Below, in pieces: positions 1 to 9,606 of a DNA stretch of 27,135 nucleotides (positions are counted from its first letter, which is position 1; the number at the start of each line of letters is the position of its first letter). Where the stretch lies: positions 1 to 27,135 of the forward strand of contig LRSR01007225.1 of assembly GCA_001579985.1 (NCBI GenBank). The letters are read 5' to 3'. Under the pieces are notes generated by a model. That model ran no database searches, was not told the origin of the DNA, and saw nothing but the letters and a program-made list of their open reading frames with translations. This stretch comes from Hypsibius dujardini (lineage: Eukaryota; Tardigrada; Eutardigrada; Parachela; Hypsibiidae). The position numbers and the translations under genes are program-made.

Positions 1-1407
1 ACTTCCCGTCGTTCACCATCCCCGGAACCAGGCCAACTAGGTGCCGGCAATCACAGCCAGCGAGGCTAAGCCAGCGCTCGGCAGTTCCGTTTTTGGGCTT
101 CCAATGCGTTGGGACGTGCCACTGCAAGCAAATTAGCCGGGTCAGAGAGGCTTCGACTTCGAGGACGAGGGAGTCCGGGATCTCCAGCCAGCTGCTGATC
201 ACCGATCGGCTCCACGGTGAGCAGGTACATGGAGATCTTGTCGACGGCGTCAGTAAGGTATTCCGCGCGCTCAATTGATAGATTTGGCGGATGCAGGTCG
301 TTACGAAAACGCCGCCCTAGATGCTTCGTGTCCGTCGTCGTGCACCGGTTCTTCTTTTTGGCGCCGCATTGCAGCAGTCGGTCGATCATACTCCGATAGG
401 TCACTGTGTGTTAGCGTTGCAATCTGGAGAAAGTTCAAACCGTTTAATTCAACGGCGTTCATTGACGGATGAATTTCATAAAATTCAGCATGATTCCGGA
501 CGAATTCGCGTGGTACACATAATCAGGTACGATTTGACGATTAACTGACATCAACATTGATTGATTGATTGAAGATCGCGAGTGCGACTGATTTCAATGA
601 ATTGTGAAGCATTGATTGACGAGTTAACGGGATTGTCTAGAGTAGCATGAAAGTTTTATGGACCGCGCGTGAATGGTGTTTTGTGACCTTCTCTTTTTAA
701 GTTTGTCATCGAAGATATGTTTACTAGTATCAGGAGCAACAGTCGACAATACTCCGCGTGAAGACATTGAACGAACAAAAAAGCTGGTGATTTGCCTTCA
801 GGCTAACGCATCAGTTGATTGATGGATTACGGTTCTTGTTTAGCTCACATTCAGAATGATTCCATATTTTCCCCGTCCAACCAGGACTGCACCAGACACA
901 CACACACAAACTATTTCCTAATACCTTTCGCGTTTAAAGAAGTGTGCCGAAAATCATAAAAAATGTCAACGACGAGCAAAACAGCTTCACATTTTACCAA
1001 CTGGAATAAGCAGCACTTGATCAACCAATCAATCGTGGAAATGACTTGCTAATTAACGCAGCGCCAGTACCTTCGTCAATTGGGGGTGCATTTTCTCGAG
1101 AATGAGAAGCAGTTTCTCTCCAAAAGTGGCCTTCTCGAGTGGAAATTAGGCATGCTCAGAGATATCGGAAGCTGCCTTGATTACGCTGATCTCGCGGCAG
1201 CGATTGGATTACTTCCTGCAGGCCCAGGTCGTTCAGCTTGTCCTCATTTTGTCGTGCATTCCCCTCCACTCCGCTGTCGCCGTCCGCGTTCAACTCGGGA
1301 ATTTCCGCAGCCGGCACGATGGCCTCTTCGTTGGGTAGCACCTCTTTCTTCCAGGAGTCGTCGGTTTTGAAGAGGCGCGGTAGATCCACACATGCACGGC
1401 GGTCCAT
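1..1407 (-). CDS. Unrecognised protein, 5' part of gene (3' end outside window)
   Basis: Proposed exons on the minus strand are 1407-1213, 1133-1071, 423-305 and 194-1 (open at the window edge). The phases join cleanly: 65 codons, then 21, then 39 plus two bases. The start is MDRRACVDLPRLF. Exon 1 is acidic; joining exons 1 and 2 gives the reading NDLGLQEKATFGEKLLL. The exon 3 acceptor has a good pyrimidine tract (ctttctccag). Exon 4 stays open for 64 codons and looks coding, for example WLEIPDSLVLEVEASL and LQWHVPTHW. The acceptor of exon 4 is the weakest part: two tandem AGs lie three bases apart, and other AGs exist upstream. I recognise no domain and assign no function. The gene is divergent from the plus-strand gene starting at 2024. 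The exon 2 acceptor (ctcgag) is poor in pyrimidines, so the model needs transcript support. Confidence 0.45.
424..1070 (-). other. AT-rich intron with no coding signal
   Basis: This 647-base stretch separates proposed exons 2 and 3 of the left-edge gene. It contains a short TTGA tetranucleotide run around 557-572 and a CA run near 897-908. I see no convincing exon or RNA gene in it. Confidence 0.4.
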
Positions 1408-1420
1408 GGTTTTTTAGCCA

Positions 1421-1771
1421 ATTTTTTGCGATGAAACACAGCAAGTTCTCAATGAAACACAGCAGATTCCCCGATGAACACGGCAAACTCCCCAATGAAA
1501 CGGGGAAAATTCCCGATGAAACAGGGAAAAGTCCCGATGAAAAAGGGAAAAGTCCCAGTGAAAAAGTATGAAGAGCACGCGAACAAGTGCGAATACCGCG
1601 CGAACCAGTGTGAACACCCAGCGAGCCAGTATGCAATTCCCTGCGAACAAGTCTGGAAATCCCGCGAACAAGTATGAAGGTCTGCGAACAAGTGTAATCT
1701 TTGCGAACAAGTCTGGAAATCCCGCGAACAAGTATGAATGTCTGCGAACAAGTCTGAATTCCCGCATACAA
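1421..1771. repeat. 21-bp degenerate minisatellite, about 16 copies
   Basis: Successive units on the plus strand begin atgaaacacagcaagttctca, drift through atgaaacagggaaaagtcccg, and become gcgaacaagtctggaaatccc towards the right. Most units are exactly 21 bases; some right-hand units are 19, 20 or 22. Neighbouring units resemble each other more than distant ones, as expected from local unit duplication. It lies between the divergent starts at 1407 and 2024. Because 21 is a multiple of three, the left half reads as heptapeptides on both strands (for example MKQGKVP on plus), but the frame breaks in the right half and no splice sites join it to a gene. Confidence 0.9.
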
Positions 1772-2023
1772 GTGGAATAAGTCGTAAAGGAACAAGCATC
1801 AGCTGTTTTTGTTTTGCGAGCTTGTGGGATATTGATTTTTTGATTCTTCCCTTTTGATATCACTTTAAGATCGTCGCTTGACGTTATCGATCAGAGTGTA
1901 ATTCAACTTTACCCAGCCCTCCGAATCCGATCGTGATGAACTGGATCTCGTATAAGGAACTGGATGTGCTCTGCAGTCTGCATTCTGCCGACTGATTGAC
2001 GGACAACTAAGCACGCTCTCCCG
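1772..2023. other. Presumed promoter/5' flank of the 512-aa gene
   Basis: No gene is visible here. A TATA-like tataag at 1951-1956 lies about 70 bases before the start codon at 2024; it is weak evidence for a core promoter. Confidence 0.25.
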
Positions 2024-3589
2024 ATGGAAGAAAAAACGACAGGAGCAGTTATGGACGAGGGTAACTCAGCATATAAATTCCTCACAGACACAGTTATGGT
2101 TTGAAATAATAAAGGCTAAATTTAATTCCGTTATGCTTTCAGGCAACTTCTGTCGGCTTTTAGTTGATCAGCTCCGGTCCGAGCTGGATCTGCCATACGA
2201 ACAATGCGTCTCGGCGTGTTCAATCTTACTGCAGGAGCTGCTGCAATTGATGCGGACCACCGGCCTCAACCACATTGAGGCTTCCACGCTGCGGGTAACC
2301 CTTATCCAGTCAAAAAAATTGCAGGTGAACAGTTAGCTTATACTGATTGCCTGTCACCTTTAGAAAATTCAACAGAAAATATCTGCCTCACAGGAAACTA
2401 TGGTAAGTTTACGGGCGCTTGATTGATTGATTCACGGGCGATAGATTGCTGTATGGTCTCGAATTAAATACGTAGAAAGTGTTGCTTGAAAATATTTATA
2501 AAAGATTTTGAATGGCCAAAAATTGGATTTTGATTTTATTTTAAATAATTTGTCAACATTTTTTATTGCAACTAATTTCACAAAAATACAAATCGGTATT
2601 CTACAGTGTTTTTCTCTCCCAACATGTATTTTCAGTTTTTCACTCTTCTTTTAGATACTAAAAACGGATTTTATTAAGTTTATTAAAATAAGTTTTTATT
2701 TGAAGATATTTTGTGGGGAATTGAGATTTTCTTTGTTTTATTTATTTAATTCGAACACTTTAAATACAACACTAATTGTGGGATATTATACGCGATGTTG
2801 ATCGTTATACGTGTAACGTAGTATTCTCCTTTCGTGAATCAGAACAAAAAGCAGGCACTGGATTCATGGGATTTCAGCGCGTTGACGGCGCTGATCGGTG
2901 ATTTGGAGCATTACCGGAAAGGTTCGGGGAACCGGGAGAGCTGTTGGCCTGGCGGATCGTTTCCCAACAACAAACCACCCGGTGAGAGTGGTGGCAGTGC
3001 AGGCTCCGGTGAGAGTGGCGGCGGTGCAGGTTCCGGTTCGGCGGAAATCGTTTCTCTCTTACATAATGCCTTTGTAAGTCACCTGGAATAGTCTAATTTG
3101 ACAGCTAGAAAGCTTTATCGATTTTAATTAAGTCATACTGATTGATGTGATCGTCTTACAGAAGAAAGTCAATCCGATGATTTTGCAACACGTTGCTGCC
3201 TTTCCTGGCGCTGGCAGCCCGGATGAGTTCAAGCTCATCGACGTGCTCGCCGATGAGTTTCAGTGGATGCTGCAGAAATCAGAGAGCACTCCTGGAAGTG
3301 TTGCCGGCGATTCCCTTCTCGCGGATCTGTGTGGTATACTGCTGCGTGCGATCGTAACACATCCACAGGCGCTGTCGGTGATTGCTCACAACACGACAAT
3401 ACGGTCGATGCTGTTTCGAATCATACGGAGTGCAGTAGAACAACGCCGTTGTAATGGGTCGCTTGATTCGGATCTCGTCCTCAGTAAATTGACCAAGTTA
3501 GCCACGGCGGTGCTGTCCTTCTTGGCCGATGATGTGGAGTTGATTAGCACATTGAGCTCCGGAAGTATGTCTGTCTGTCTGTCTGTCTA

Positions 3590-3629
<40 letters not shown>

Positions 3630-4637
3630 AGGTTTGTCTGTCTATTGTCTGTCTGTATGTCTGCTTGTTTGTCTGTCTGTTTGTCTGTAGGTCTGTCTGC
3701 CTGCCTGCCTGTGTGTCTGTATGTTTGTCAGTTTATAGGCTTGAAAATCCTCTCTTTTCACGTTTCAGCGACGCTTGATGAAGCATTTCCCGAATTGAGC
3801 ACCGCCCTGCGCGATCACGTCAACTTCGTGTCCAGTCACCCGCATGCGCGGTCCAAAGATTCGTTGATTGCGCTGCTGAGTGCCGCGAGTTTCCTGGCAC
3901 GGCCCTGTAAATACAATGCTATGGACGGCCAGCAGCAAGACGAGGACGGTTACGGGACATTTTTTTGTGATCTATGGAACGAGGTGACGGCTTGCGGGCA
4001 AAACGATCTGGCTTCCTATCTCGCGCAAACAGTGCTAGAGTGGTGGAATTATCAAGGCAGCGCAGCGTCCGGCACCCGTACGTGTTTGAGTGTGACTCAT
4101 ACTTGTAATGCTTCATCGAATGGCTCGTTAAGTTTTCTTTTCATCTCCCTCCGCAGATTCATCGCTTGAAGGGGATTTCGGTCTCCGAAATGAATGCAAT
4201 CTCGTGGGGTCCTTTTTGAAGGACCTCGTGGTGGTACGAGCACGTCCTCTCTTTTGCGAGTCGAATGTGGGTTCGACGTTGGAGTACTTTCCCTCCTCGG
4301 TGGCCGCGGTCAAAGAGGCCACATCATCGGATGCGGAGTATTTCTTAATCAGCGACGGGGACTGCGAACTGCTGATTGGCATGTGTGAACGGATGGGTTC
4401 CAACTGCGAGCCCGGCGACAAGGTGCGTGTGAAGGACCTTAGATAAAGTGCCTCCAAGACTCGATTAACGAGGCTACTTTGCCCCTGGAAATCGATTCAT
4501 TTGACCGACATAATCAAACCGACAAGTATGAGTGGAAGGCTTTTAATGTTTCGATTTTGTTTCAGACCTTTCAGGCAGCCTCGTCACTGGCGACGGTCAT
4601 CAGGAAAATTCGACGACCTTTGGTGGAAGACAACTGA
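2024..4637 (+). CDS. Unrecognised 512-residue helical protein, 8 exons
   Basis: Exons are 2024-2060, 2143-2324, 2364-2402, 2843-3073, 3162-3564, 3769-4077, 4157-4422 and 4566-4637, totalling 1539 bases with every phase consistent. The start is MEEKTTGAVMDEGNF and the end RKIRRPLVEDN. Most of it looks helical (LLADLCGILLRAIVTHPQAL, KLTKLATAVLSFLADDVEL), suggesting an armadillo/HEAT-like solenoid, but I cannot name a family. Residues about 113-153 are a Gly/Ser-rich linker with two imperfect GESGG(S/G)AGSG copies. Exon 1 (37 bases) and exon 3 (39 bases) are small. Intron 2 is only 39 bases but contains an in-frame stop, so it must be spliced for this reading. Intron 5 is a TCTG array that could be retained in frame. 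No signal peptide or membrane segment is evident. It converges on makorin. Confidence 0.7.
2403..2842 (+). other. Intron 3 of the 512-aa gene, AT-rich
   Basis: The intron runs from gtaagt after the ATG codon at 2400-2402 to the cag before 2843. It is strongly AT-rich between about 2470 and 2820. I found no extra exon with acceptable splice sites and phase. Confidence 0.6.
3567..3731 (+). repeat. TCTG tetranucleotide array in intron 5 of the 512-aa gene
   Basis: A run of TCTG units, with TCTA, TTTG, TATG and CCTG variants, starts two bases after the splice donor (GGAA|gtatgtctgtc). It fills most of a 204-base intron (3565-3768). The array is stop-free in the host frame and creates an artificial CLSVCLSV-type ORF. 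Confidence 0.95.
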
Positions 4638-5272
4638 TCTGTGGAAAAATCACGCCCTAATTTTTGCCCTACAACGTTCCGGGTCGACACGTTTTTAATT
4701 TTCATCCCTTTATCACAGCTTGACTCAAACTAGTCTACAGTATGAATACGGCAAAAAATTTTAATGATTTAATCAGGATGGATGATCTGCCACACGAATT
4801 GACAACTGCCACACATCTTGAAGGAAACTTAAATGGCACGTTGACAGTAAATCCATTCCGACAGTAGGGAGTCGTTGATTATTATTACAAAGAAGACAAG
4901 ACTGCCATGTCAGTGGCTTGAATGCCGTAAGGAAAAGGGATGGCAAGATCGCTCGTACGATTCGTTATTTAAGAGACACTACTTAAGTGACCCAATGGGA
5001 ATATGCCGCGAATATTTTCCTTCCTGTCTGACAGACGATTTAAGGGTTGTCCCACAACAAAGGATGTATAAAGATCACGGCCAAGCGCACAGCTATCGTA
5101 GCTCACATTTTATCACGATGAATATCATGAAACAGCAACTGGCACATATATTGGGAAACTGAAATGGAATATTAATCACACCGCCACTGATTCGACTGGG
5201 TTGACGATAAATCAACCATAAACCAAAAGAAAATGCACAGAAGTGCGATTGGTGATGTGGGTGACAGCGACC
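4638..5272. other. Convergent 3' intergenic region
   Basis: This 635-base gap separates the stop codons of the plus-strand 512-aa gene and minus-strand makorin. It should hold both 3' UTRs. I see no clear AATAAA on the correct strands and no convincing gene; the open stretch at 4875-5162 has no splice or family support. Confidence 0.4.
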
Positions 5273-7402
5273 TCAATAATCGCCAGTCTGACCTCCACAA
5301 TTCCTCCGCATTCGTCGCGGCTGCACGGCGACCCATCCGTCGTTCGTGTCGTCCTTCGGACCAGCAACAGCAGCCGGTGGCGGTTGTGTGGAAGAAGCGC
5401 TGTCTCCTCCAGCCGATTGAGCAGCACCTGGCGCCGAGGCAGCCGGTCGGCGGCGTTCCAGTCGCTCAGTCTGACGGGTCGGTGGTACATGAGGTGTCAG
5501 AGATACCGGTGGAGCAACAGGCGGACGGTGTCCTTCCAAAGACGACTCTGCGGTTGCCGCCGCATCGGTACCGAGCGCCGCGTCTCGTAGCCGCACTTCC
5601 TGAGCCTCAATTTCAAGCAGTCCCCGACCCAGGCCGGCAATCATGTTCATCATGGCGACCAAATCCGTCGGCGATCGACGTGACTGTGCGTCTTCATTCC
5701 CGTCATGCGTGTCGTCGTCTTCGTTGCTGGACGCCCAGTCATCCGCATTATAGATGTCGTCAAAGGTATCACGGTCTTCATCACCGCCCACGTCATCCTC
5801 GTCGTCGGAGAAGTTCAAAAAGTCACTCAGCTGCAGACTGCTGAGGAATAAGTTGGCAAAATCGGCGCCTAAGACTTTCCGCTGAAAACGACGATCAGTC
5901 TTAAGGAAGTGAACGAGAAATAGTACTGCCAACTATGCTTTGTCATCGCACTTCTTTCGAAACTCACCTTTGGCTTTGGGGCTGGCACTGGAATGAGAAA
6001 AGAGACGATTAAAATTAAAATTAAAAATTAAAAGAGCATGAGCGACCTCGAATCAGGATTAAAGATTGACGTACAAGCAACTCTGGTGCCATCCGGCAGG
6101 GCGTGCAAGAAAAAGCAACTGCCACCGAAAGGACATCGACCCCGTCCTTGATCGAAGTGGCGACAATGCTTTCGCCTGGAGAAAAGAAACGTTCAAAGAA
6201 ACTGTTAGAACGTTTTGCTTATCTGACCCGGCTGCCTATTCTGTATGTCTGTATGTCTGTATGTCTGTCTGTATGTCTGTCTGTATGTCTGTCTGTCTAT
6301 CTGTCTATCTGTCTGTATGTCTGTATGTCTGTATGTCTGTATGTATGTCTGTCTGTATGTATGTATGTATGTATGTATGTATGTATGTATGTATGTCTAT
6401 CTGTCTATCTGCTGTCTATCTGTTTCTGTCTGTCTGCCTGTCTGTTGTCTGTATGTCGGTCTATTCTATTTCTTAGTCAATCTGCATACCTGTCTATTTG
6501 TCTGTCTGTTATCTTTCTCTGTATGTCTGTATGTCTTTCGTCTGCCAGTCTGTCCATGTGCCTGCCTAACTTCCTGCCTGCTCCGCCCCGTCCTTGTCAG
6601 TTTGCCAATCGGTCGGTTTATCACTTGCTGGTCTATCGTTTCGTTCGCATGACAAGCGACACCTACCCCATCGCCTTCTTGTACTCCTTGATGACATTGT
6701 CACGATCATGCTTCGTTTCCGGCCACAACTTGCTAGGAATCACATAGTTCGAATGGACCCGGCACTCAGGGCAAGACCTGAAGAATAACTTTTGTGAATG
6801 ATACGCTAAGCACAGGAAAATTGTGCACAACGTACTGCAATGTCTTCGAGTCCACAGTCTCCTTCGACTGCTTTCGCCAGTTCATGATGCATTCAAAGCA
6901 GAATGTATGCCCGCAATTCTCCAAGATCCCAAAGCGCTGCTTCTCCACCGCCACCTTGTCCAGCACATTGTCCATGCAGATGGAGCAGGTCTTCTCCTCA
7001 CTCCGTTGGACGGCGAAGGAAAACTCCATGTCCCGTTCCATTGCTTCCGAACAAAGCTGATAAAAAACACCAGACTAGTGAAACTAAGTAACAAATAAAG
7101 AGACGATAAGCTTAAGCGCGTCGAGTTCCCATACTTTCTCGTGACATGCTCGCTGCGTTTCATCAACAGGGTCCAACACTTGGCAATGACAAATGTCACA
7201 GACATCACCGTGAAAGTAGGCACACTCGTCACCGATCGGGCAGATCCCAGTCATGGCGTACTGGCATAGTTCTTGGAAGGTCGAATGCATTGGATAATTT
7301 TCATCCAGAACATAGGCTCCAAAGCTAGTCTTGTCTACTGCCTGAGCATACGAAGACGGAGCCACGTAAGGTTCTGTAATAAGAAAGAATGCAATGCTGC
7401 CC

Positions 7403-7456
<54 letters not shown>

Positions 7457-8295
7457 CCGTCTGCCATTAAGGTTATTTTTCGTACCATCGAGAACAGCTT
7501 GACTGCTTGCGTTTTCTCCTCCCAACCGAGCAGCAGGAAAGCGGGGTTTCGGTACACCACCAACGCGCGGCAGCTTACTCTTGTCGTCATCGTTTGGCCG
7601 TGACGAATCCTGCTGTCGAATTCGATCAGCTGAGATGTGGTCATACCTAACAATCAATCCCGTTAAAACGGAGAAGGGCAAAAAGAATTACCAAACAGAC
7701 TGACACTGTACCGGCACTCATCGCCGTAGAAGCACTGTCCGCTTAGATAGAAGCGGCACACGTTGTCAGGTCGAGCGGAGCGATCATGTTGGAAGCCACA
7801 GTCATCGCGAGTGCAACATCCCGAGGCGAAGTACCTGTTGAGGAAGTTGACGAAGCAGAAAAGTGTTTATTCAAAGTAAACGTGTCAATAATGATGTGAA
7901 AACTGTTAATAGAATCGCTATAACTACATCACTAACTAAATAGCTAAAATTAAAACATTGAATTCAGATTGAACAGCCTATGTGAAATCACGCCACACTA
8001 TTGCACACTTGTCAATCAATCAACTGACCGACCAACCAACGAAGAAATCCGCCCCAAGGAACCAGTCTGACGCAATTACGTGTGTAATGTTTAATACCGG
8101 AAGAACATCACAATCAACGCCTCCATCAGCTGATGATTATTTTTCTCTCTCTTAGACAGGGCTTAATCAATCAATCGGTGAATTAACCGCCACACAAGCA
8201 TTTGCACTCAAATTTAGACAATCAACAATCAAGCTAATGAATTAATAGTAAGAAAAGGACCTGCATAGTGGACGACCAGAATTGTTTCGAGCCAT
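5273..8295 (-). CDS. MKRN: Makorin-type RING E3 ubiquitin ligase, 539 aa, 9 exons
   Basis: Exons (minus) are 8295-8261, 7834-7712, 7646-7486, 7373-7135, 7056-6836, 6777-6667, 6175-6075, 5987-5968 and 5881-5273; all phases agree (1620 bases). The domain order is diagnostic of makorins: two N-terminal CCCH fingers (residues about 11-28 and 38-56, [19 protein letters not shown]), a third CCCH ([19 protein letters not shown]), the makorin Cys-His segment ([14 protein letters not shown]), a C3HC4 RING from about residue 210 (CSICMD...[10 protein letters not shown]...CPECR), then a fourth CCCH ([21 protein letters not shown]). The family ubiquitinates target proteins and binds RNA. The last exon begins with a segment like the usual makorin acidic end ([13 protein letters not shown]) but continues for about 170 acidic, then Ala/Pro-rich residues. 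Exon 8 is a 20-base microexon. Introns 3 and 6 carry TCTG arrays (plus-strand sense). Confidence 0.93.
6240..6557 (+). repeat. Compound TCTG/TATG/TCTA array in makorin intron 6
   Basis: Blocks of (TCTG)n, (TATG)n and (TCTA)n alternate and then decay into sparse units. It includes about ten consecutive TATG units near 6355-6395. It occupies most of the intron between the RING exon ending at 6667 and the fourth zinc-finger exon starting at 6175. All three plus-strand frames are open, giving false Cys/Val/Ser-rich ORFs. Confidence 0.95.
7401..7464 (+). repeat. TCTG array in makorin intron 3
   Basis: About 15 nearly perfect TCTG units end in TCCG variants, inside the 112-base intron 7374-7485. 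On the coding strand it reads CAGA, and translates as a false TDRQ repeat fused to real exon sequence on either side. Confidence 0.95.
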
Positions 8296-8300
8296 AATCC

Positions 8301-8308
8301 ACGATTCT
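8301..8308 (-). promoter_or_regulatory. Splice acceptor 11 bases before the makorin start
   Basis: On the minus strand the sequence reads atcttttcag, then AATCGTGGATT, then the start ATG at 8295. The acceptor implies either a 5' UTR intron or a trans-splice site. Confidence 0.5.
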
Positions 8309-8378
8309 GAAAAGATGAGTTCACATTAATCAAAAATGGGAATCATTGAGCCATCCTCATCCGAACGAACCAGACCTA

Positions 8379-8431
8379 ATATATTTTCCCAAATATTTTC
8401 CCATATATTTTCCCATATATTTTCTGGGCAG
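8379..8431. repeat. Short tandem repeat, atattttccc unit, about 4 copies
   Basis: Four consecutive copies of an 11-12-base AT-rich unit (atattttccca or atatattttccc) lie about 90 bases upstream of the makorin start, on the promoter side. Confidence 0.8.
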
Positions 8432-9333
8432 AAAATTCAACTTAACAAAACATCAATCGGAAAAGCATTTCTTTGAAATTCTTTCCCTTCTTCACTGCTG
8501 AACCTTACCGGTTAAGTAAAAATAATTTTTCTGGTGCGATCTGGTGAAAAAGTCAGAAGGATGAGTCGAGTGTTGATACAACAGAAGTTCTCAATGGGTG
8601 AAAGGGAACCGGAAATGGAAGATGTCGAAAGCAGGAAAATCTCACTCAACTTAACGAAATGGGATGTAGTACTGAACGTAGAATCAGCGTGAGCGGACGA
8701 GTTCGTCCAACGAAAAATTTAATCCCGACACGGCGACGGCGAGAAACAGACGGAAAACAAATTGTCAACCGTAAAGTCTCCAATGACAAGTGACAACATA
8801 GTCAATTTGATTATCCAATTTGCTCCATAACAGACCAGATCAGTCGATTAATTGATTCTGTCAAAATAAAAGACTTGTTCCCGGGTAAACAGCCTGGTAT
8901 GTGTAAGGCGTGTCGTTTCTATGGGGCGCCCATTGAACAAAAAATATTTCTCTGAGCAAAAATCGAACAACCTTTTGACACAGCGGGCGCCTCATACTTT
9001 TCGCCGTGAGCTTGGCAGTCCGTTCGTCCATTCGGCGGTCAGCTTGACAGTCGTTCGTGCATTCATTGAAAGGAAAATTTTTACTGCGAGTGCTGATTCA
9101 CCTCGCATTCTCGTCTCTCTTCCAACGACCACGACCACCAGTCCTGCAGTCGAAGTTATTCCGGTACATAAACTTTACTTGCACAATAAATAACACGATG
9201 ATTACTAATAATAGACGTATTATATGATGACTGAAGAGTACAACTCTGTTTTCGTGAGAGAAAGAACGCCGCGACTGTTTTTTCGATGAGAGAGAAGAGA
9301 GAACACAGTTAATAGGTAAAACATGCAGACATG

Positions 9334-9383
9334 TGACTGCATGCCTGCAGACATTCGGTGACTGCATGTCTGCAGACATTCGG
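9334..9383. repeat. 25-bp tandem duplication
   Basis: Two adjacent 25-base units (tgactgcatgcctgcagacat... and tgactgcatgtctgcagacat...) differ at one base. Each contains the palindrome CTGCAG. A partial related copy (catgcagacatg) lies just to the left. Confidence 0.85.
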
Positions 9384-9606
9384 TGGAATGTCCGATTCCC
9401 AATCGAGTGATTGACGCCACAAAACGGAAATCCAGCACTTTCTACTAGTAAACGGCAAGCACCACCACAACTCGCATGCTCGCCCCTGACTGACATACGC
9501 AAAAAAACATATAAAAACCAAAAGTGGTCAATATGATGATGATGATGATGATGACCAATAGGATTCCATCCTTATCCCGCGTCTTTCCATGCTCCAGCCG
9601 TGTCGC

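Larger units (their letters stand above)
8296..9606. other. Intergenic region between makorin and GDI
   Basis: No gene is supported in this 1.3-kb stretch. It should hold the makorin promoter (right of 8295) and the GDI 3' UTR (left of 9607). It contains short repeats at 8379-8431, 9334-9383 and a GAT/ATG run at 9532-9554. The open frame at 8921-9193 on plus is followed by AATAAA at 9185-9190, but its sequence looks unlike a protein and has no recognised features. Confidence 0.5.

Noticed and set aside
66-404. Uninterrupted minus-strand ORF of 112 codons at the left edge
   Set aside because: The phase from upstream exons fits a different frame, which stays open to the window edge and has a stronger acceptor at 423; the 112-codon frame starts only with GTG.
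1414-1863. Minus-strand ORFs with repeated LVR..YLFAGFPDLFA and FHRDFSLFH motifs, resembling a repeat protein
   Set aside because: They are translations of the 21-bp minisatellite. Unit-length changes break the frame in the right half and no flanking splice sites or domains support a gene.
2133-2336. Start at the ATG at 2133 for the 512-aa gene
   Set aside because: That ATG is inside a splice acceptor (ttatgctttcag); joining exon 1 from 2024 gives a continuous frame and a better start.
3147-4169. A single 340-codon ORF read as one exon
   Set aside because: It joins two real exons through the array intron 3565-3768 and runs past the donor at 4078. Splicing gives a coherent join without the repeat, so I annotate exons instead; retention is kept only as a finding.
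5233-5844. Plus-strand ORF of 203 codons
   Set aside because: It is the antisense of the makorin last exon; arginine- and serine-rich composition reflects the opposite strand of acidic and Pro/Ala codons.
6103-6747. Long plus-strand ORFs (135-214 codons) rich in CLSV and YVCM repeats, looking like Cys-rich proteins
   Set aside because: They are translations of the TCTG/TATG array in makorin intron 6; all three frames are open there and the ORFs run antisense to real makorin exons.
7084-7653. Minus-strand ORF with TDRQ repeats beside makorin zinc-finger sequence
   Set aside because: The TDRQ part is the intron 3 array; the two flanking parts are separate makorin exons in compatible phase.
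8921-9193. Plus-strand 90-codon ORF followed by AATAAA at 9185
   Set aside because: The sequence has no recognisable features, no splice context and low-complexity Thr runs; the hexamer can arise by chance in AT-rich DNA.
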